Source: Calamus simplicifolius (lineage: Eukaryota; Streptophyta; Magnoliopsida; Arecales; Arecaceae). Taken from it: a stretch of DNA of 64,000 bases. The notes below the pieces were generated by a model. That model saw only the letters and a list, made by a program, of their open reading frames with translations. It ran no database searches and was not told where the DNA came from. A program made the translations under genes and the position numbers. Every line of letters begins with the position of its first letter. The first letter of the stretch is position 1. This document shows positions 12,721 through 23,635 of the stretch, in pieces. The stretch covers positions 820,352 to 884,351 of the forward strand of contig UESW01004234.1 in NCBI GenBank assembly GCA_900491605.1, given 5' to 3'.

Positions 12721-13960
12721 TAACAGCTTCTTTCCAAAAGGGTGCTTCTGGATTAGACATTGCCTCCTTGAATGTCTGAGGTTTATCTTGTAACATATAA
12801 GTCACATAATCAGGACCAATAGACTTTGCAACTCTTGGTCTCTTACTGCGTCTGGGTTCATCTTCAGGATATTCTTCCTAATGACTACTACTAGCAGTAT
12901 TATTATCATAAGTTCTTTTATTTGAACTTATTTCTAATTTTCTTTTACTTGGAAATATATCTTCAAAGAATGTTGCATTCCTTAATTCCATGATTGTATT
13001 TTTCTGTATATCAGTTATATCTGATTTATACACAAGAAAGCGATATGCACTACTATTATGTGTATAACCGATAAATATATAATCAATAGTTTTAGGTCCT
13101 ATTTTGATCCTTTTGGGGTCTGGAATAGCCACCTTAGCTAGACACCCACACTCTTAGGTAATTGTAAGAAGGATTTTTTCCTTTTCATAACTCATATGGA
13201 GTAACTTCCTTCTTCTTAAGAGGTATCTTATTAAGAATATGATTTGCTGAGAGAATTGCTTCTCCTCATAAATTCTGTGGTGTACCAGAAATTATTAACA
13301 TAGCATTCATCATTTCTTTTAATGTACGGTTTTTACGTTCCGCAATTCCATTAGATTGAGGCGAATAAGGAACAGTAGTTTGATGAATAATGCCATGCTC
13401 TTGACAGAATTCATCAAAAGGTGCATCGTATTCACCACCTCTATCACTCCTTATGGCCTTAATCTTTTTTCCAAGTTGATTTTCAACTCCATTCTTTTAA
13501 CATTTAAATATTTCTAAAGCCTCATCTTTAGAATTTAGTAGATACACATAGCAGTATCTTGTTGAATCATCAATAAATGTTATAAAATACTTTTTATCTC
13601 CTCGAGTTTGAATTGACTTTAAGTCACATAAATCACTGTGAATTAAGTCAAGAGGTTCAGTATTTCTTTCTACTGATGGAAATGGTGTTTTTGCTAACTT
13701 AGCTTTAACACACACTTTACATTTGTAATGTGGATCGATTTCAAGATTAGGTAATAATTCTAATTTCATTAATTTTCGTAATGAATTAAAATTCACATGT
13801 CCTGATCTATCATGCCATAAACAAGAAGAGTCAACCATATAAGTAGAAGAAGAAGCTTTATTTATTTCAAGGTTTCTGTGTACAGTCATTACATTAACCT
13901 TGAATAATCCATTATTCAAGTAACCCCTTCTAATAAATATCCCCCCTTAGTAAGTACAAA
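12721..13960 (-). pseudogene. Copia 1 integrase
   Basis: The minus strand 13919-13497 carries the pre-integrase HHCC-type zinc region (CLWHDRSGHVNFNSLRKL, CKVCVKAKLAKTPF) and the first catalytic block (LIHSDLCDLKS, ITFIDDSTRYCYVY). A stop follows at about 13496. The next pieces, in changing frames, hold PQSNGIAERKNRTL with the catalytic Glu, then decayed C-terminal sequence to about 12880. Several stops and shifts make it non-functional. It is the middle part of the pol polyprotein that would join cDNA into the genome. Confidence 0.83.
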
Positions 13961-13970
13961 TTTATCAGAC

Positions 13971-15113
13971 TCAAAAGACCATCCTAAAGCCATGTTTGCT
14001 TAGGAGGGAGCCTAATATAAGATTCTTCCGGATATCAGGGACATGTAGCACATCATTAAGTAGAAGCTCCTTGCCATATGTCATCTTCATAACGATGCGG
14101 CCAAATCCTTCTATCTTGGATGTAGCGGAGTTACCCATGACCAAATTTCTACAATTGATAGGAGTATATGATAAGAACATACTCTTATCAGAGCAGACAT
14201 GTTTGGTAGCTCCAGTGTCGATGTACCACTCATTTGCTTTGTCAACTATGTTTACTTCAAACACAACAGCTGACAACATCATCTCGGATACCTCTTTGGA
14301 TAGGGTTTTAGTAATGTTGACCTCTTTCTTTTCTTTATCCTTGAAACGGCAGTCCTTGGATTTGTATCCTTGCTTTCCACAGACAAAGCACTTTCCTTTG
14401 AACTTATATTTGTTTGGATTGACCTTCTTATGTTTAAAGCTTTCACCTGGAAACTTGCATTTCTTTCTTCCTTCTATGAGGTTGGCTTTTGGCTCAGCAG
14501 ATTGTTCTCCTGTCTTCTTGTCTTGGCTTTTATTGTCCTCTTCGATCTTCAGACGGACAATTAGGTCTTCAAGTCCCATCTTCTTTCGCTTATGCTTCAG
14601 GTAGTTCTTGAAGTCCTTCCATAATGGTGGTAGCTTCTCTATGATGATAGCTACCTCTAATGACTCATTGAGAGACATTCTCTCTGCATGTATCTCATGC
14701 AGGATGATCTGGAGCTTTTGGACTTGCTCCATAACAGTTTTATGATCAACCATTTTGTAGTCTAAGAACCTTCTAACCATAAACTTCTTATGTTCAGCAT
14801 CCTCTGTCTTGTACTTTTTGTCCAGGGATGCCCATAACTCCTTGGCAGTAGCAATACTGCTGTACACATTATATAGGGTATTATCCAGACCATTAAGGAT
14901 GTGGTTCTTGCAAAGGAAGTCTGAATGCTTCCATGCCTTCATCACAGCAACGACTTGTTTGTCGGTCTCCCCTTCCTTCAGGATAGGCGGATCTTCATTT
15001 AGTACTCTGACCAGATTCAGAGTTGTGAGGTAGAACAACATCTTCTGTTGCCATCTCTTGAAGTCCATGCCAAAGAATTTCTTCGGTCTCTCGGCTTAAA
15101 TGGATGTCGTCAT
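13971..15113 (-). pseudogene. Copia 1 gag and protease
   Basis: A long frame (15068-13971, 365 residues) encodes a UBN2-type copia gag (MDFKRWQQKMLFYLTTLNLV...), a CCHC zinc knuckle (CFVCGKQGYKSKDCRF) that binds RNA, and an aspartic protease active site (WYIDTGATKHVC). The likely original start is the ATG at 15113-15111: five codons later a TAA (15098-15096) interrupts the frame, which then continues into the RPKKFFGMDFKRW stretch typical of these gags. This is the best-preserved coding part of the element. The knuckle reads CX2CX4KX4C (CGKQGYKSKDC), with Lys where His is usual. Confidence 0.87.
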
Positions 15114-15148
15114 AGTAGCTATCTGCAGCAGTACTTCCGTGGTAGTAG

Positions 15149-15162
15149 GAAATTGTCTTAAG
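15149..15162 (-). other. Primer-binding-site position of copia 1, complementary to its own LTR
   Basis: It lies two bases inside the 5' LTR end (15165), the normal primer-binding-site position. In element orientation it reads CTTAAGACAATTTC, which lacks the TGG start expected for pairing with a tRNA CCA end. The exact 14-base complement lies in the adjacent LTR (plus strand 15230-15243). See findings. Confidence 0.5.
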
Positions 15163-15164
15163 AT

Positions 15165-15386
15165 TGTTGGTTGTAGCAGATGGCGGCTACCTAGTTGATA
15201 AGACTGAGGCTAGAGTTATACTCTATGTCCTTAAGACAATTTCGTCCCGCAATGGTGCTTACGGTCAGTATGATGATTGTCTCTCAGGATACAACAGTCT
15301 CCTTTTGATGAACGCAGCACTACAATTCACCAAAAATTTCGAACCAAGAATGCTACTCTCTTTTTAATGCACTATTGCTATACTAC
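15165..15386 (-). repeat. 5' LTR of copia 1, inner part
   Basis: Starts TGTTGGTTGTAGCAG on the plus strand and is homologous to 9521-9742 with about 13-14 differences in 222 bp. It is interrupted at 15387 by the gypsy insertion and continues at 23212. Confidence 0.92.
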
Positions 15387-16294
15387 CTGGTGTGGCTGAT
15401 CAGACCAAAGGGCCCGCAGGGTGTCGAGATCACAAGCCCTACATCACGTGATCTGGCGATGATTCAATCCCTTGGCATTGGGCTCACTGCAGCCCATCTC
15501 GACCTCCGTGTCGTCCGCAGCCCATCTCGACCTCCGTGTCGGTCATGGCCCATTCTGGTCTCGGCGTCGGCCTCGGCCCATCTCGACCTCCATGTTGGTC
15601 ACGGCCCATTTCGGTCTCGGCGTCGGCCTCGGCGTCGGCCACGGCCCATTCCGACTTCCGCATCGGTCACAGCCCATTCCGGTCTCGGCGTCGGCCACGG
15701 CCCATTCTGACCTCCGCGTCGGCCACGGCCCGTCTTGGCCTTGATGTCGGCCTCAGCATCGGCCTCGGCATCGATCTCAGTATTGACCTCGGCGTCGGCC
15801 TCGGTGTCAACCTTGGCAACAGCCATCCACGTTCAAGCTACGTGGCCCACTTCCCTCAAGAATGGTGGATCACTTCACCACGAACGTGTTCGGCAACATG
15901 GGCAATGAACGTGCCTCCCCTTGGCGCCACTAACGGCAGACGTGGCTCCCCCATGTTTAGTCCCACTACCCATCCTTTGCGGCACGTTGAAGACCGGTAA
16001 TCAACAACTGTCCAAAAGGGATTTGACCACGAGGGAAAGAAGGTAAGAGGGATCCCCGAATGGGGTATAAAGGGGGCTCCAGCCCTGAAGGTAAGGGGGG
16101 GATCTGATCATAACAGAAACAACAACCCCTGTTCCCCAAATCGCTAACTTGGGCGTCGGAGGGTCCCTGCCGGAACCACCGGTCTGAGACTTTTCTTGCA
16201 GGTGTCGGAGTGGAGGAGAGGACTCCATCATTCCTTTGGAGGCCCGCGAAGACTTCCTCTCATCCGATGCTCACAAAAAGTGATCTGGCGGCAA
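15387..16294 (+). repeat. 5' LTR of nested gypsy
   Basis: 908 bp, starting CTGGTGTGGCTGATC and ending GATCTGGCGGCAA. The left half is made of short imperfect repeats of GGCCCATTCCGACCTCCG and GGCGTCGGCCTCGGC words, which create spurious open frames. A TATA motif (GGGTATAAAGGGG) lies near 16065. The distal block with GGGCGTCGGAGGGTCCCTGC and ACTTTTCTTGCAGG is shared with the other gypsy LTRs of the window. Confidence 0.93.
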
Positions 16295-16299
16295 TAGAT

Positions 16300-16317
16300 T
16301 GGCGCGCCAGGAAGGGG
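16300..16317 (+). other. Primer-binding site of nested gypsy
   Basis: TGGCGCGCCAGGAAGGGG begins five bases after the 5' LTR and starts with the TGG expected for pairing with a tRNA CCA end. I do not assign the tRNA species. The gypsy copy at 51282 has the related TGGCGCTAGAGGAAGGG at the same position. Confidence 0.65.
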
Positions 16318-16400
16318 GGGCATGAGCAGCAAGGCATGTAGGGAAGAAAGTAACCAACGCGAACAAGCAAGCTCTCAATCCCTCCTAACCCGAAGAAGAG

Positions 16401-17983
16401 ATGGTGGTAACTCGTGCTCAAGAAGCTTCCACCAGCCTGGCTGGGGAGCAGTAGGTGAGGGTTGAGCAGCCGGAGGCCCTCCCGCCAGTTCATCCTTCAC
16501 CACCATGCCAAGGTGATAGGGTCACCGCCCTCGCTCAGGAGGTGCGGTCCCTTGCTGCAGTGATTCGGGAACTCCAACAACAATCGGCGGCCGCTCAACC
16601 TCTGTCGCCACCCCAATCCTTGGAAGAAGTTGTGGCGCAGCCCAGCCAATAATCCACCCGCGGAAGACATTCCCGACGGAAGGCTCACCGCCGTCGGGAC
16701 ATCCCCGCAGGAAGGAGATCCTTTGACAGTCCCTCTCCCTGACGATCCCGGGACAAGGCCCCAGGGAAGGGTATCGCCCGTCGACACCGTCCGTCCCCCC
16801 GTTCCCTATCTACCTCGTCGGAAGAAGAGTCCACGGGCGAGAGGATTCATCTCCGCGCGGAGAAACGACTGGAAGAGCGCTATCAGCGCTTGGAGGAGCT
16901 CGGCCGACAGCTGACCAATCAATCGAAGGCGAAGTATGACAACCGCCCCCCCCTGACTAGGCAGATCTTGGAAGAACCTGTCCCTTTCCGATTTCGCCTT
17001 CCTCAGTTAGATCCTTACAACGGTACTACCGATCCCCTAGACCACCTGGAAAGTTATAAGGTGCACATGCAGGTCCAGGGGGCATCGGATGCTCTTCTAT
17101 GCATTGCTTTCCCAGCCACCCTACGAAAGGCTGCGAGGGCTTGGTATTCCCGTTTACCTCCTCGCAGTATCAGTTCATTTAGACAGCTGGAGAAAGCTTT
17201 TCTCGCCCACTTCGATGCGAGCCGACGGATCCCTCGGGTGGCTGACAGCCTCTTTGCCATCCGACAGAAGAATGGAGAGACTCTTCGGGACTTCGTCGCC
17301 CGCTTCAAGGAGGCAGCGATGGAGGTTTACCACCTTGATGACTCGGTGGCCACCTTGGCCTGCGTGGGCTCCGCCCTTCCCACTTCGCATATTCATTAGA
17401 CAAGAAGCCCCCGAGCTCGTACACAGAGCTGCTGAGTCGAGCTCAGAAATATATTCGCGCTGATGAGGCCGACTCCTCTCGGCGGGAAACTAATGAAGGC
17501 CCCAGTAAAAAGCAAGTTCGATCAGAGTCTGGCGGATCTCATACCAAAAAGCCCGAGCCGCCTCGTCGGGCGGATAATCGGCCACGGACTTTCGCCCCTG
17601 TAGGTAAACGTTATACCCCTATGTTAGCCCCGATCTCCCACATCCTTATGGAAATTGAGGGTGAACCTTATCTCAAGTGCCCAGCGCCCCTAAAGCCTGG
17701 AATTCCTTGCAACAAAAATCTATACTGCCGTTTCCACCGGGATCACGGCCACGACACGGAAGACTATCGACAGCTGAAGAAGGCCATAAAGGAGCTCATC
17801 CAGCAAGGCCACCTTGGCCAATTTGTCCGAAGAGGAAATCCAGCAGCACCAGGCCCTTCGGTGCCACCCGCTCAGCAAGCCAATGTCGACAACGCCCCGA
17901 CTGAGAAGATGGTGGCAATGATCTCCTGGGGAGCGGGGGGCACTTCAAAAAGACCTCGGGGGGTGAGAGAGATAGCATTGTAA
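16401..17983 (+). pseudogene. Nested gypsy gag
   Basis: The ATG at 16401 is followed after 17 codons by a stop (16452-16454). The frame resumes (VEQPEALPPVHPSPPCQGDR) and shifts near 16650, and the gag core lies at 16890-17399 (FRLPQLDPYNGTTDPLDHL, RAWYSRLPPRSISSF), the capsid-like retrotransposon gag domain of Tat elements. A further shift leads to 17621-17983 with CRFHRDHGHDTEDYRQLKKA, the metal-binding-like C-terminal block of this lineage, where a Tyr sits at the position of the usual Cys. Gag would form the particle. At least one stop and three shifts prevent that. Confidence 0.88.
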
Positions 17984-20090
17984 TTCCTTTCTCCGAAAGA
18001 GATTTAGAGGGGTAGATAACCCAAATGATGAAAGCGTCGTCGTATCCATGACGATTGCTAAACATCCTGTAAAGAGAATATTAGTTGATAGTGGAAGCTC
18101 GGCTGATATTCTGACGTATGATGCATTTGTTTGTATGAACTTACTTTTGATTCCCTTCGGCCAGTAACGACGCCTCTCGTCGGCTTCACCGGAGATGCGG
18201 TGAAAGTTGAGGGAGAAATTACTTCCCCGTCACGGCTGAAACTTCACCCCGCCAGAACACGATCTTCATAAAGTTCCTGGTAGTGAGAGTTCCTCTGGCA
18301 TACAACGCTATTCTCGGCCGGCATGTTTAAATCTACTGGATGCCATTATCTCGACGAAGAGGCTACTGGTCCGGTTTCCCACTCGTCATGGGATCGGGAA
18401 ATGCGGGGGGAAAGAAGCCTGATGTCCCTCTACTATCACACGACCCCTAGCCCTCAGTCGGCAGTCCCTTCGCCGACTTCCGAATTGCCAGACCCGAGAG
18501 AGGCCGAGAAGAGGGGGGAACCGGCGGGACATCTATTGACTTTCCCCTTAGGAGAGGACCCGACGAGAACCGTCCAAATCGGGGCCTCTCTCCCTGAGGA
18601 GAAAAGGAGCCGGCTCCTTGGTTTCCTCCGAGCCAACGCCGATATTTTTGCATGGTCGCCGACCGACATGCCAGGTATACCAGCCGAAGTAATTACTCAT
18701 AAACTTAACATTAAATCTAACTGTAGGGCGGTCCGGTAAAAGAAGAGAAGCTTCGCTCCTGAGCGCCAGAAAGCCGTTGACGAGGAGGTCCGCAAACTGA
18801 TCGCCGCCGGCCACATTCGGGAGGTCCATTATCCTGACTGGTTGGCTAATGTAGTGATGGTGCGGAAAGCCAATGGAAGCTGGAGGATGTGTGTCGATTT
18901 CACTGATCTCAACAAAGCCTGCCCCAAGGATAACTTCCTGCTCCCTAGGATCGATCAGTTAGTGGACGCCACATCTGGTCACGAGACTCTCAGCTTCATG
19001 GATGCTTTCTCGGGGTACAACCAGATCAGAATGGAGCCCTCAGATGAAGAGGCCACCTCTTTCGTGACCGAAAAGGGATCTACTGCTATAAAGTCATGCC
19101 TTTCGGACTGAAAAAAGCCGGAGCTACATATCAAAGATTGATGAATAAGGTCTTTGAAGGCCAGATCGGGCGCAACATGGAAGTATATGTAGACGACATG
19201 CTGACCAAAAGCATCCGAACTGGCGACCACCTATCTGACCTAATGGAGACCTTCAGCAATCTTCGTCGGTTTCAGATGAGGCTGAATCCTCGGAAATGTG
19301 TCTTCGGAGTCGCAGCGGGCAAATTCCTAGGATTCATGGTGACACAACGAGGGATAGAGGCGAACCCAGACAAGATCCAAGCTATCCTAGATATGAGGCC
19401 GCCGATGAATAAAAAGGAAGTCCAGCGCCTGACCGGAAGGCTAGCAGCTCTGAGCCGTTTCCTATCCAGGTCGTTGAGCGGAGCCTCCCCTTCTTCAAGG
19501 CCTTACGAAAGGTCAACACCTTCGAATGGACGGGTGACTGCCAAAAGGCCTTTGAGGAGTTGAAGAACTTCTTGTCGACTCCGCCGCTACTGTCGAAACC
19601 GATGGAGGGAGAGAACCTCTTTTTGTACCTGGCTGCCTCTCAGGAGGCTGTCAGTTCTGTCCTCGTCCGGATAGACACCGAGGGATCGCAGAAGCCGGTG
19701 TATTACACCAGTAAAGTGCTCCATGATGCTGAGACCAGGTACACCAAAACCGAAAAAATTATTTTTGCGCTAATAGTGTCGGCTCAACGTCTCAGGCCTT
19801 ATTTCCAAGCCCACTCAATCGTAGTGCTAACGGAACAGCCCTTGAGGACAATTTTATCCCGCCCTGATACCTTCGGTCGGCTGGCAAAGTGGGCGCTCAA
19901 GTTGGGAGAATTCGACCTGACCTTCGAACCAAGGTCGAGTATGAAGTCCCAAGTCTTGGCGAATTTTCTGGTTGAGTGCACCTGGACTGATGAGCAGACC
20001 AGGGGGGCTCCGACGAAACCCCTGGAGGCGCCGACCACGGATACGAGGAAGGATTGGATCCTTCATGTGGATGGGGCATCAAACTCCTAA
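17984..20090 (+). pseudogene. Nested gypsy protease, reverse transcriptase and first RNase H
   Basis: The protease motif ILVDSGSSADIL lies at about 18079-18114. Reverse transcriptase runs from about 18750: KANGSWRMCVDFTDLNKACP, FMDAFSGYNQI, MPFGLKKAGATYQRLMN and the catalytic MEVYVDDMLTKS. A one-base loss near 19074 splits the domain between TEKG and the following YCYKVMPFG. The connection and first RNase H follow (PVYYTSKVLHDAETRY, ALKLGEFDLTFEPR). The frame stops at 20088-20090 inside HVDGASNS, the start of the second RNase H. No intact polyprotein is possible without suppressing these breaks. Confidence 0.9.
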
Positions 20091-20840
20091 GGGAGCGGTG
20101 CCGGGATCATTCTCGCCGGTCCCGACAGTGTAACGATTGAGTATGCCCTCCGTTTCCTCTTTCCTGCCACGAACAATCAAGCCGAGTATGAAGCCTTATT
20201 GGCCGAGATGAGGCTTGCCAGAGAACTTAAAGTGGAGCATCTCAGAGCGTATACCGACTCCCAACTCGTCTTGGGGCAAATCGCGGGGGAGTATGAGGCT
20301 CGGGATCCTATCATGTCCCGATACTTGGACAAGGTCCAGTCGGAGTCCCTCCTCTTTGCTCGTTTCTGTATTAGCTATGTTCTCCAGGAAGAGAATGCTC
20401 GGGCTGATGCATTGTCCCGCTTGGCCACCTCGGCCGACGAGACTTTGGGAAGGACTTACGTTGAGCATTTGCTAATCCCGAGCATCGAGGCGGCAGAGGA
20501 GGCCCTGTCAATTGAACAGGGGCCTTCTTGGATGGACGCCTATGTCCAATATCTCACCGATGGTGTCCTCCCCGATGACCCTTCCAAGGCCAAACTCCTC
20601 AAGTGGCGAGCTTCCAAATTCCTGATAATGGATGGACGTTTGTATCGGAGGTCCTTCTCATATCCCCTCCTCAAGTGTGTCGGTCCTGCTGAGGCCGACT
20701 ACATCCTTCGCGAAATTCATGAAGGTGCATGCGGGAACCATCTGGGGGGCAGAGCACTAGCATATAAAGCCCTTTGTCAAGGCTATTATTGGCTCACCAT
20801 GCGGGAGGACCCGGCCGACCGAATTGGTGCGGAAATGTGA
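20091..20840 (+). pseudogene. Nested gypsy second (archaeal-type) RNase H and linker
   Basis: It encodes GSGAGIILAGPDS, then FPATNNQAEYEALLAEMRLA and RAYTDSQLVLGQIAGEY, a second RNase H domain placed before integrase. This dual RNase H is the known hallmark of plant Tat retrotransposons and is the same arrangement as in retroviruses that acquired a second RNase H. It is followed by the integrase zinc region (REIHEGACGNHLGGRALAYK), and the frame ends at 20840 after another shift. Confidence 0.85.
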
Positions 20841-21762
20841 CAGCTACCAACGTCACGCCAACATCCAGCGGCAGCCTACTTCTCACTTGAGTCCTATCTC
20901 TGCCCTATGGCCCTTCGCCCAGTGGGGATGGACATTTTGAGACCATTTCCTCCTGCCTCCGGTCAACGGAGGTTTTTGCTAGTCGCCATTGACCACTTCA
21001 CCAAATGGGTGGAGGCCGAGGCTCTAGCCAAAATAACCGAAGCAAAAGTGAGAGCTTTCTTCTGGAAGTCCATAATCTGCCGTTTCGGACTTCCCAACAC
21101 TCTCATCACAGACAACGGCCGACAGTTCGATAACGCCCCTTCAGAGAATTTTGTAGCGAGTTAGGAATCAATCAGAGATTCACCTCTGTCGGACACCCAC
21201 AGACTAATAGAGCGGCTAAAGTAACTAATCGTACTATTCTTCAGGGGCTTCAGACACGGCTCGACGACTTTAAAGGAAGATGGGTGGAAGAACTTCCCCA
21301 TGTCCTATGGGCCTATCATACAACTCCGAGAAATTCCACTGGCGAAACCCCGTTCATCTTGTTTTCGGATCCAAGGCCGTCATTCCAGTGGAGATCGGAG
21401 TCCCCAGCCCTCGAGTGGAAGCCTACAATGAGGAAGACAACTCAGCCCAACTAAGGGCCAGTTTGGATCTCATCGAGGAGACGCGCGACCAAGCACGGAT
21501 CAAGATGGCCGCTTATCGACAGAGGGCGGCAAGGTATTACATCGCCCGCGTTAGACCCCGAACGTTCCGTCCCGGGGACTTGGTTCTCCGGAAGGCCAAG
21601 ATCTCGAAGCCAACGGAGGGAGGAAAATTATCACCTAACTGGAAGGGGCCCTACCGGGTCGCGGAGGCCCTTCACCGAGGAGCTTACCGACTCGAGGAGC
21701 TCAGCGGGAGGCCGCTCCCACGAACTTGGAATTCCGACAACCTTCGCCGATACTACCAGTGA
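20841..21762 (+). pseudogene. Nested gypsy integrase, catalytic Glu replaced
   Basis: The catalytic core is at 20907-21164: VGMDILRPFPPASGQRRFLL supplies the first Asp and LITDNGRQF the second. After a shift near 21160 comes SVGHPQTNRAAKVTNRTI, where family members have NGQAEVTNRT, so the third acidic residue reads Lys. The 21280-21762 frame carries the C-terminal domain (FRPGDLVLRKAK, LSPNWKGPYRVAEALHRGAY). Enzyme activity is lost both by the shift and by the Glu-to-Lys change. Confidence 0.88.
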
Positions 21763-22307
21763 CATGCTCAACTGAATGGTTGTAGGTTCGGATACCCCAC
21801 TCCTCCATATTGTTGAAATGAAAATGCATTTCTTATGCATCATTTTGCACTACCTCTTTGTCCTATGATCATGTCATCAAAGCCCGACCTTGCGTTGGCA
21901 CCGAAGCCCGACCTTGCGTCGGCACCGAAGCCCGACTCCCGCATCGGCACCGAAGCCCGACTCTTGCGTTGCACGGAATCCAAGTTCCGATATTATACCC
22001 GAGCTTGGTTGTGACACCCTCGGGTCGCCGCCCTTCGGGGCCAAGAGGCTTCCTGGCACGGTATCGGATCACTCCCACCGTACCGCTCCAAATGCCTGTC
22101 AGCGGAATGACACACGAAATATGCTGGCAAGGCTACATCATAGGGTCTCTCAACAAAATGATGCCTCACGATCCTATCGCCTTAAGGGAGTTGTCTTATC
22201 AAGGACACATGTATGGACACCCTTTAGTGCGACATGGGGATCAATCGCTAACGATTCTACGCCCCTTTCACTTAGACGGTGGCACCAGCTCAAGGGCGGG
22301 GGGGCAT
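21763..22307 (+). other. Nested gypsy 3' non-coding region with minirepeat and polypurine tract
   Basis: Four tandem 24-25-bp units beginning AAGCCCGAC lie at about 21881-21970. The polypurine tract AAGGGCGGGGGGGCAT is at about 22292-22307, immediately before the 3' LTR. The long open frames here arise from the repeats and have no family match. Confidence 0.8.
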
Positions 22308-23206
22308 CTGGTGTGGTTGATCAGACCAAAGGGCCCGCAGGGTGTCGGGATCACAAGCCCTGCGTCACATGGTCTGGTAATGATTCAATCCCTTGGCATT
22401 GGGCTCACCGCAGCCCATGTCGACCTCCGTGTCGTCCGCGGCCCATCTCGACCTCCGTATCGGTCACGGCTCATTCTGGTCTCGGTGTCGGCCTCGGCCC
22501 ATCTCGACCTCCGTGTCGGCCACGGCCTCGGCCCATTCCGGTCTTGGCGTCGGCCTCGGCGTCGGTCACGGCCCATTTCGGTCTCGGCGTCCGACCTCCG
22601 CGTTGGCCACGGCCCATTCCGACCTCCGCGTAGGCCACGTCTTGTCTCGGCCTTGATGTCGGCCTCAGGTCAGCCTCGGCGTCGATCTCAGTATTGACCT
22701 CGGCGTCAGCCTCGGTGTCAACCTCGGCGACGGCCATCCACGTTTAAGCTACGTGGCCCACTTCCCTCAAGAATGGCGGATCACTTCACCACGAACGTGT
22801 TCGGCAACGTGGGCAATGAACGTGCCTCCCCTTGGCGCCACTAACGGCAGACGTGGCTCCCCCATGTTTAGTCCCACTACCCGTCCTTTGCGGCACGTTG
22901 AAGATTGGTAATCAACAACTGTCCAAAAGGGATTTGACCACGAGGAAAAGAAGGTAAGAGGGATCTTTGAAGGGGGTATAAAGGGGGCTCCAGCCCTAAA
23001 GGTAAGGGAGGGATCTGATCATAACAGAAACAACAACCCCTTTTCCCCAAATCGCTAACTTGGGCGTCGGAGGGTCCCTGCCGGAGCCACTGGTCTGGAA
23101 CTTTTCTTGCAGGTGTCGGAGTGGAGGAGAGGACCCCGTCATTCCTTTGGAGGCCCGCGAAGACTTCCTCTCATCTGACGCTCACAAAAAGTGATCTGGC
23201 GGCAAC
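22308..23206 (+). repeat. 3' LTR of nested gypsy
   Basis: 899 bp, homologous to 15387-16294, with a TATA motif near 22976. In the first 145 bp I count about ten differences, nearly all transitions, so the pair diverged several percent. Ends GGCGGCAAC before the ACTAC target duplication. Confidence 0.93.
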
Positions 23207-23211
23207 ACTAC

Positions 23212-23635
23212 CCTTAGGAAAGTATGCAAATGCCTAAGAGAGGAGAAGGCTAGAATTGATTCGGATTGAACTCAATTCGGAATGGAATGGATTGAATGAA
23301 AATGAGAGGGTCTAGGGTCCTATTTATAGGTTTTCAGGTGCCCTTTGGAGTGCAAAGTGCGCCTACAAGCGCCCATTGCGCCCTTCGCACAAGCGCGTGC
23401 GCATGCGCTTGCGCGGGGGTGATGTTACGCATCACCCTCAAGCTCTTCACTTATGGTGAGCCTAAGGAACTTAAGCTTCAAGGAAGTGGTTTCCATATAA
23501 ATGAATCTTTCTTTCTTGATTTTTTCGATGTGGGACTAAATGTCCCCATAATTTTTCATTCACACATATAAGGAGGTAATGAGCTTTTAAGGCCCATTAG
23601 GATATTCAAGATCTATTTTGGCCCATTATCCAACA
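23212..23635 (-). repeat. 5' LTR of copia 1, outer part
   Basis: It continues the LTR interrupted at 15386 and ends CCATTATCCAACA, with the TSD GTTTG following. An element-orientation TATA motif is near 23318-23330 (plus strand CCTATTTATAGG). Compared with the 3' LTR it lacks a block of roughly 500 bp after CCCTTTGGA and has an extra short block (GGGGGTGATGTTACGCATC) near 23416. Confidence 0.9.

Larger units (their letters stand above)
15387..23206 (+). mobile_element. Ty3/gypsy Tat-type element nested in copia 1
   Basis: A complete but decayed gypsy element of 7,820 bp, flanked by the exact 5-bp target duplication ACTAC (15382-15386 and 23207-23211). The empty site is visible in the sister LTR of copia 1 near 9740, which confirms the boundaries. 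Order: 5' LTR, primer site, gag, protease, reverse transcriptase, RNase H, second RNase H, integrase, polypurine tract, 3' LTR. Integrase after RNase H defines Ty3/gypsy, and the extra RNase H (HVDGASNS..., NNQAEYEALLAEM) together with the gag type marks the Tat lineage. It is non-functional through stops, shifts and a lost integrase Glu. Confidence 0.93.
9521..23635 (-). mobile_element. Ty1/copia element 1, split by a nested gypsy
   Basis: A minus-strand copia element flanked by the 5-bp target duplication GTTTG (9516-9520 and 23636-23640). In element orientation: 5' LTR (23635 down to 15165, interrupted by gypsy 15387-23206), non-tRNA primer site, gag, DTG protease, integrase, reverse transcriptase and RNase H, then 3' LTR (10659-9521). 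The gag-PR-INT-RT-RH order is diagnostic for Ty1/copia. Without the insert it would be about 6.3 kb. Coding is broken by stops, several of the CAA-to-TAA kind expected from methylcytosine decay (for example near 11650), and by one-base shifts. In the 222 bp where both LTRs can be compared they differ at roughly 6%, so it is not recent. Confidence 0.92.

Noticed and set aside
9520..15367. Two near-identical 67-codon frames (9520-9723 and 15164-15367) that could suggest a small duplicated gene
   Set aside because: They are the matching ends of the two copia 1 LTRs; no protein family is recognised and the frame starts at the LTR boundary.
15375..16000. Overlapping frames on both strands in the gypsy 5' LTR
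   Set aside because: Low-complexity repeats inside an LTR; no motif and the same frames vary in the partner LTR.
21858..22697. 279-codon frame spanning the gypsy 3' non-coding region and LTR
   Set aside because: It is made of GC-rich minirepeats, overlaps other frames, crosses the polypurine tract and LTR boundary, and has no family motif.
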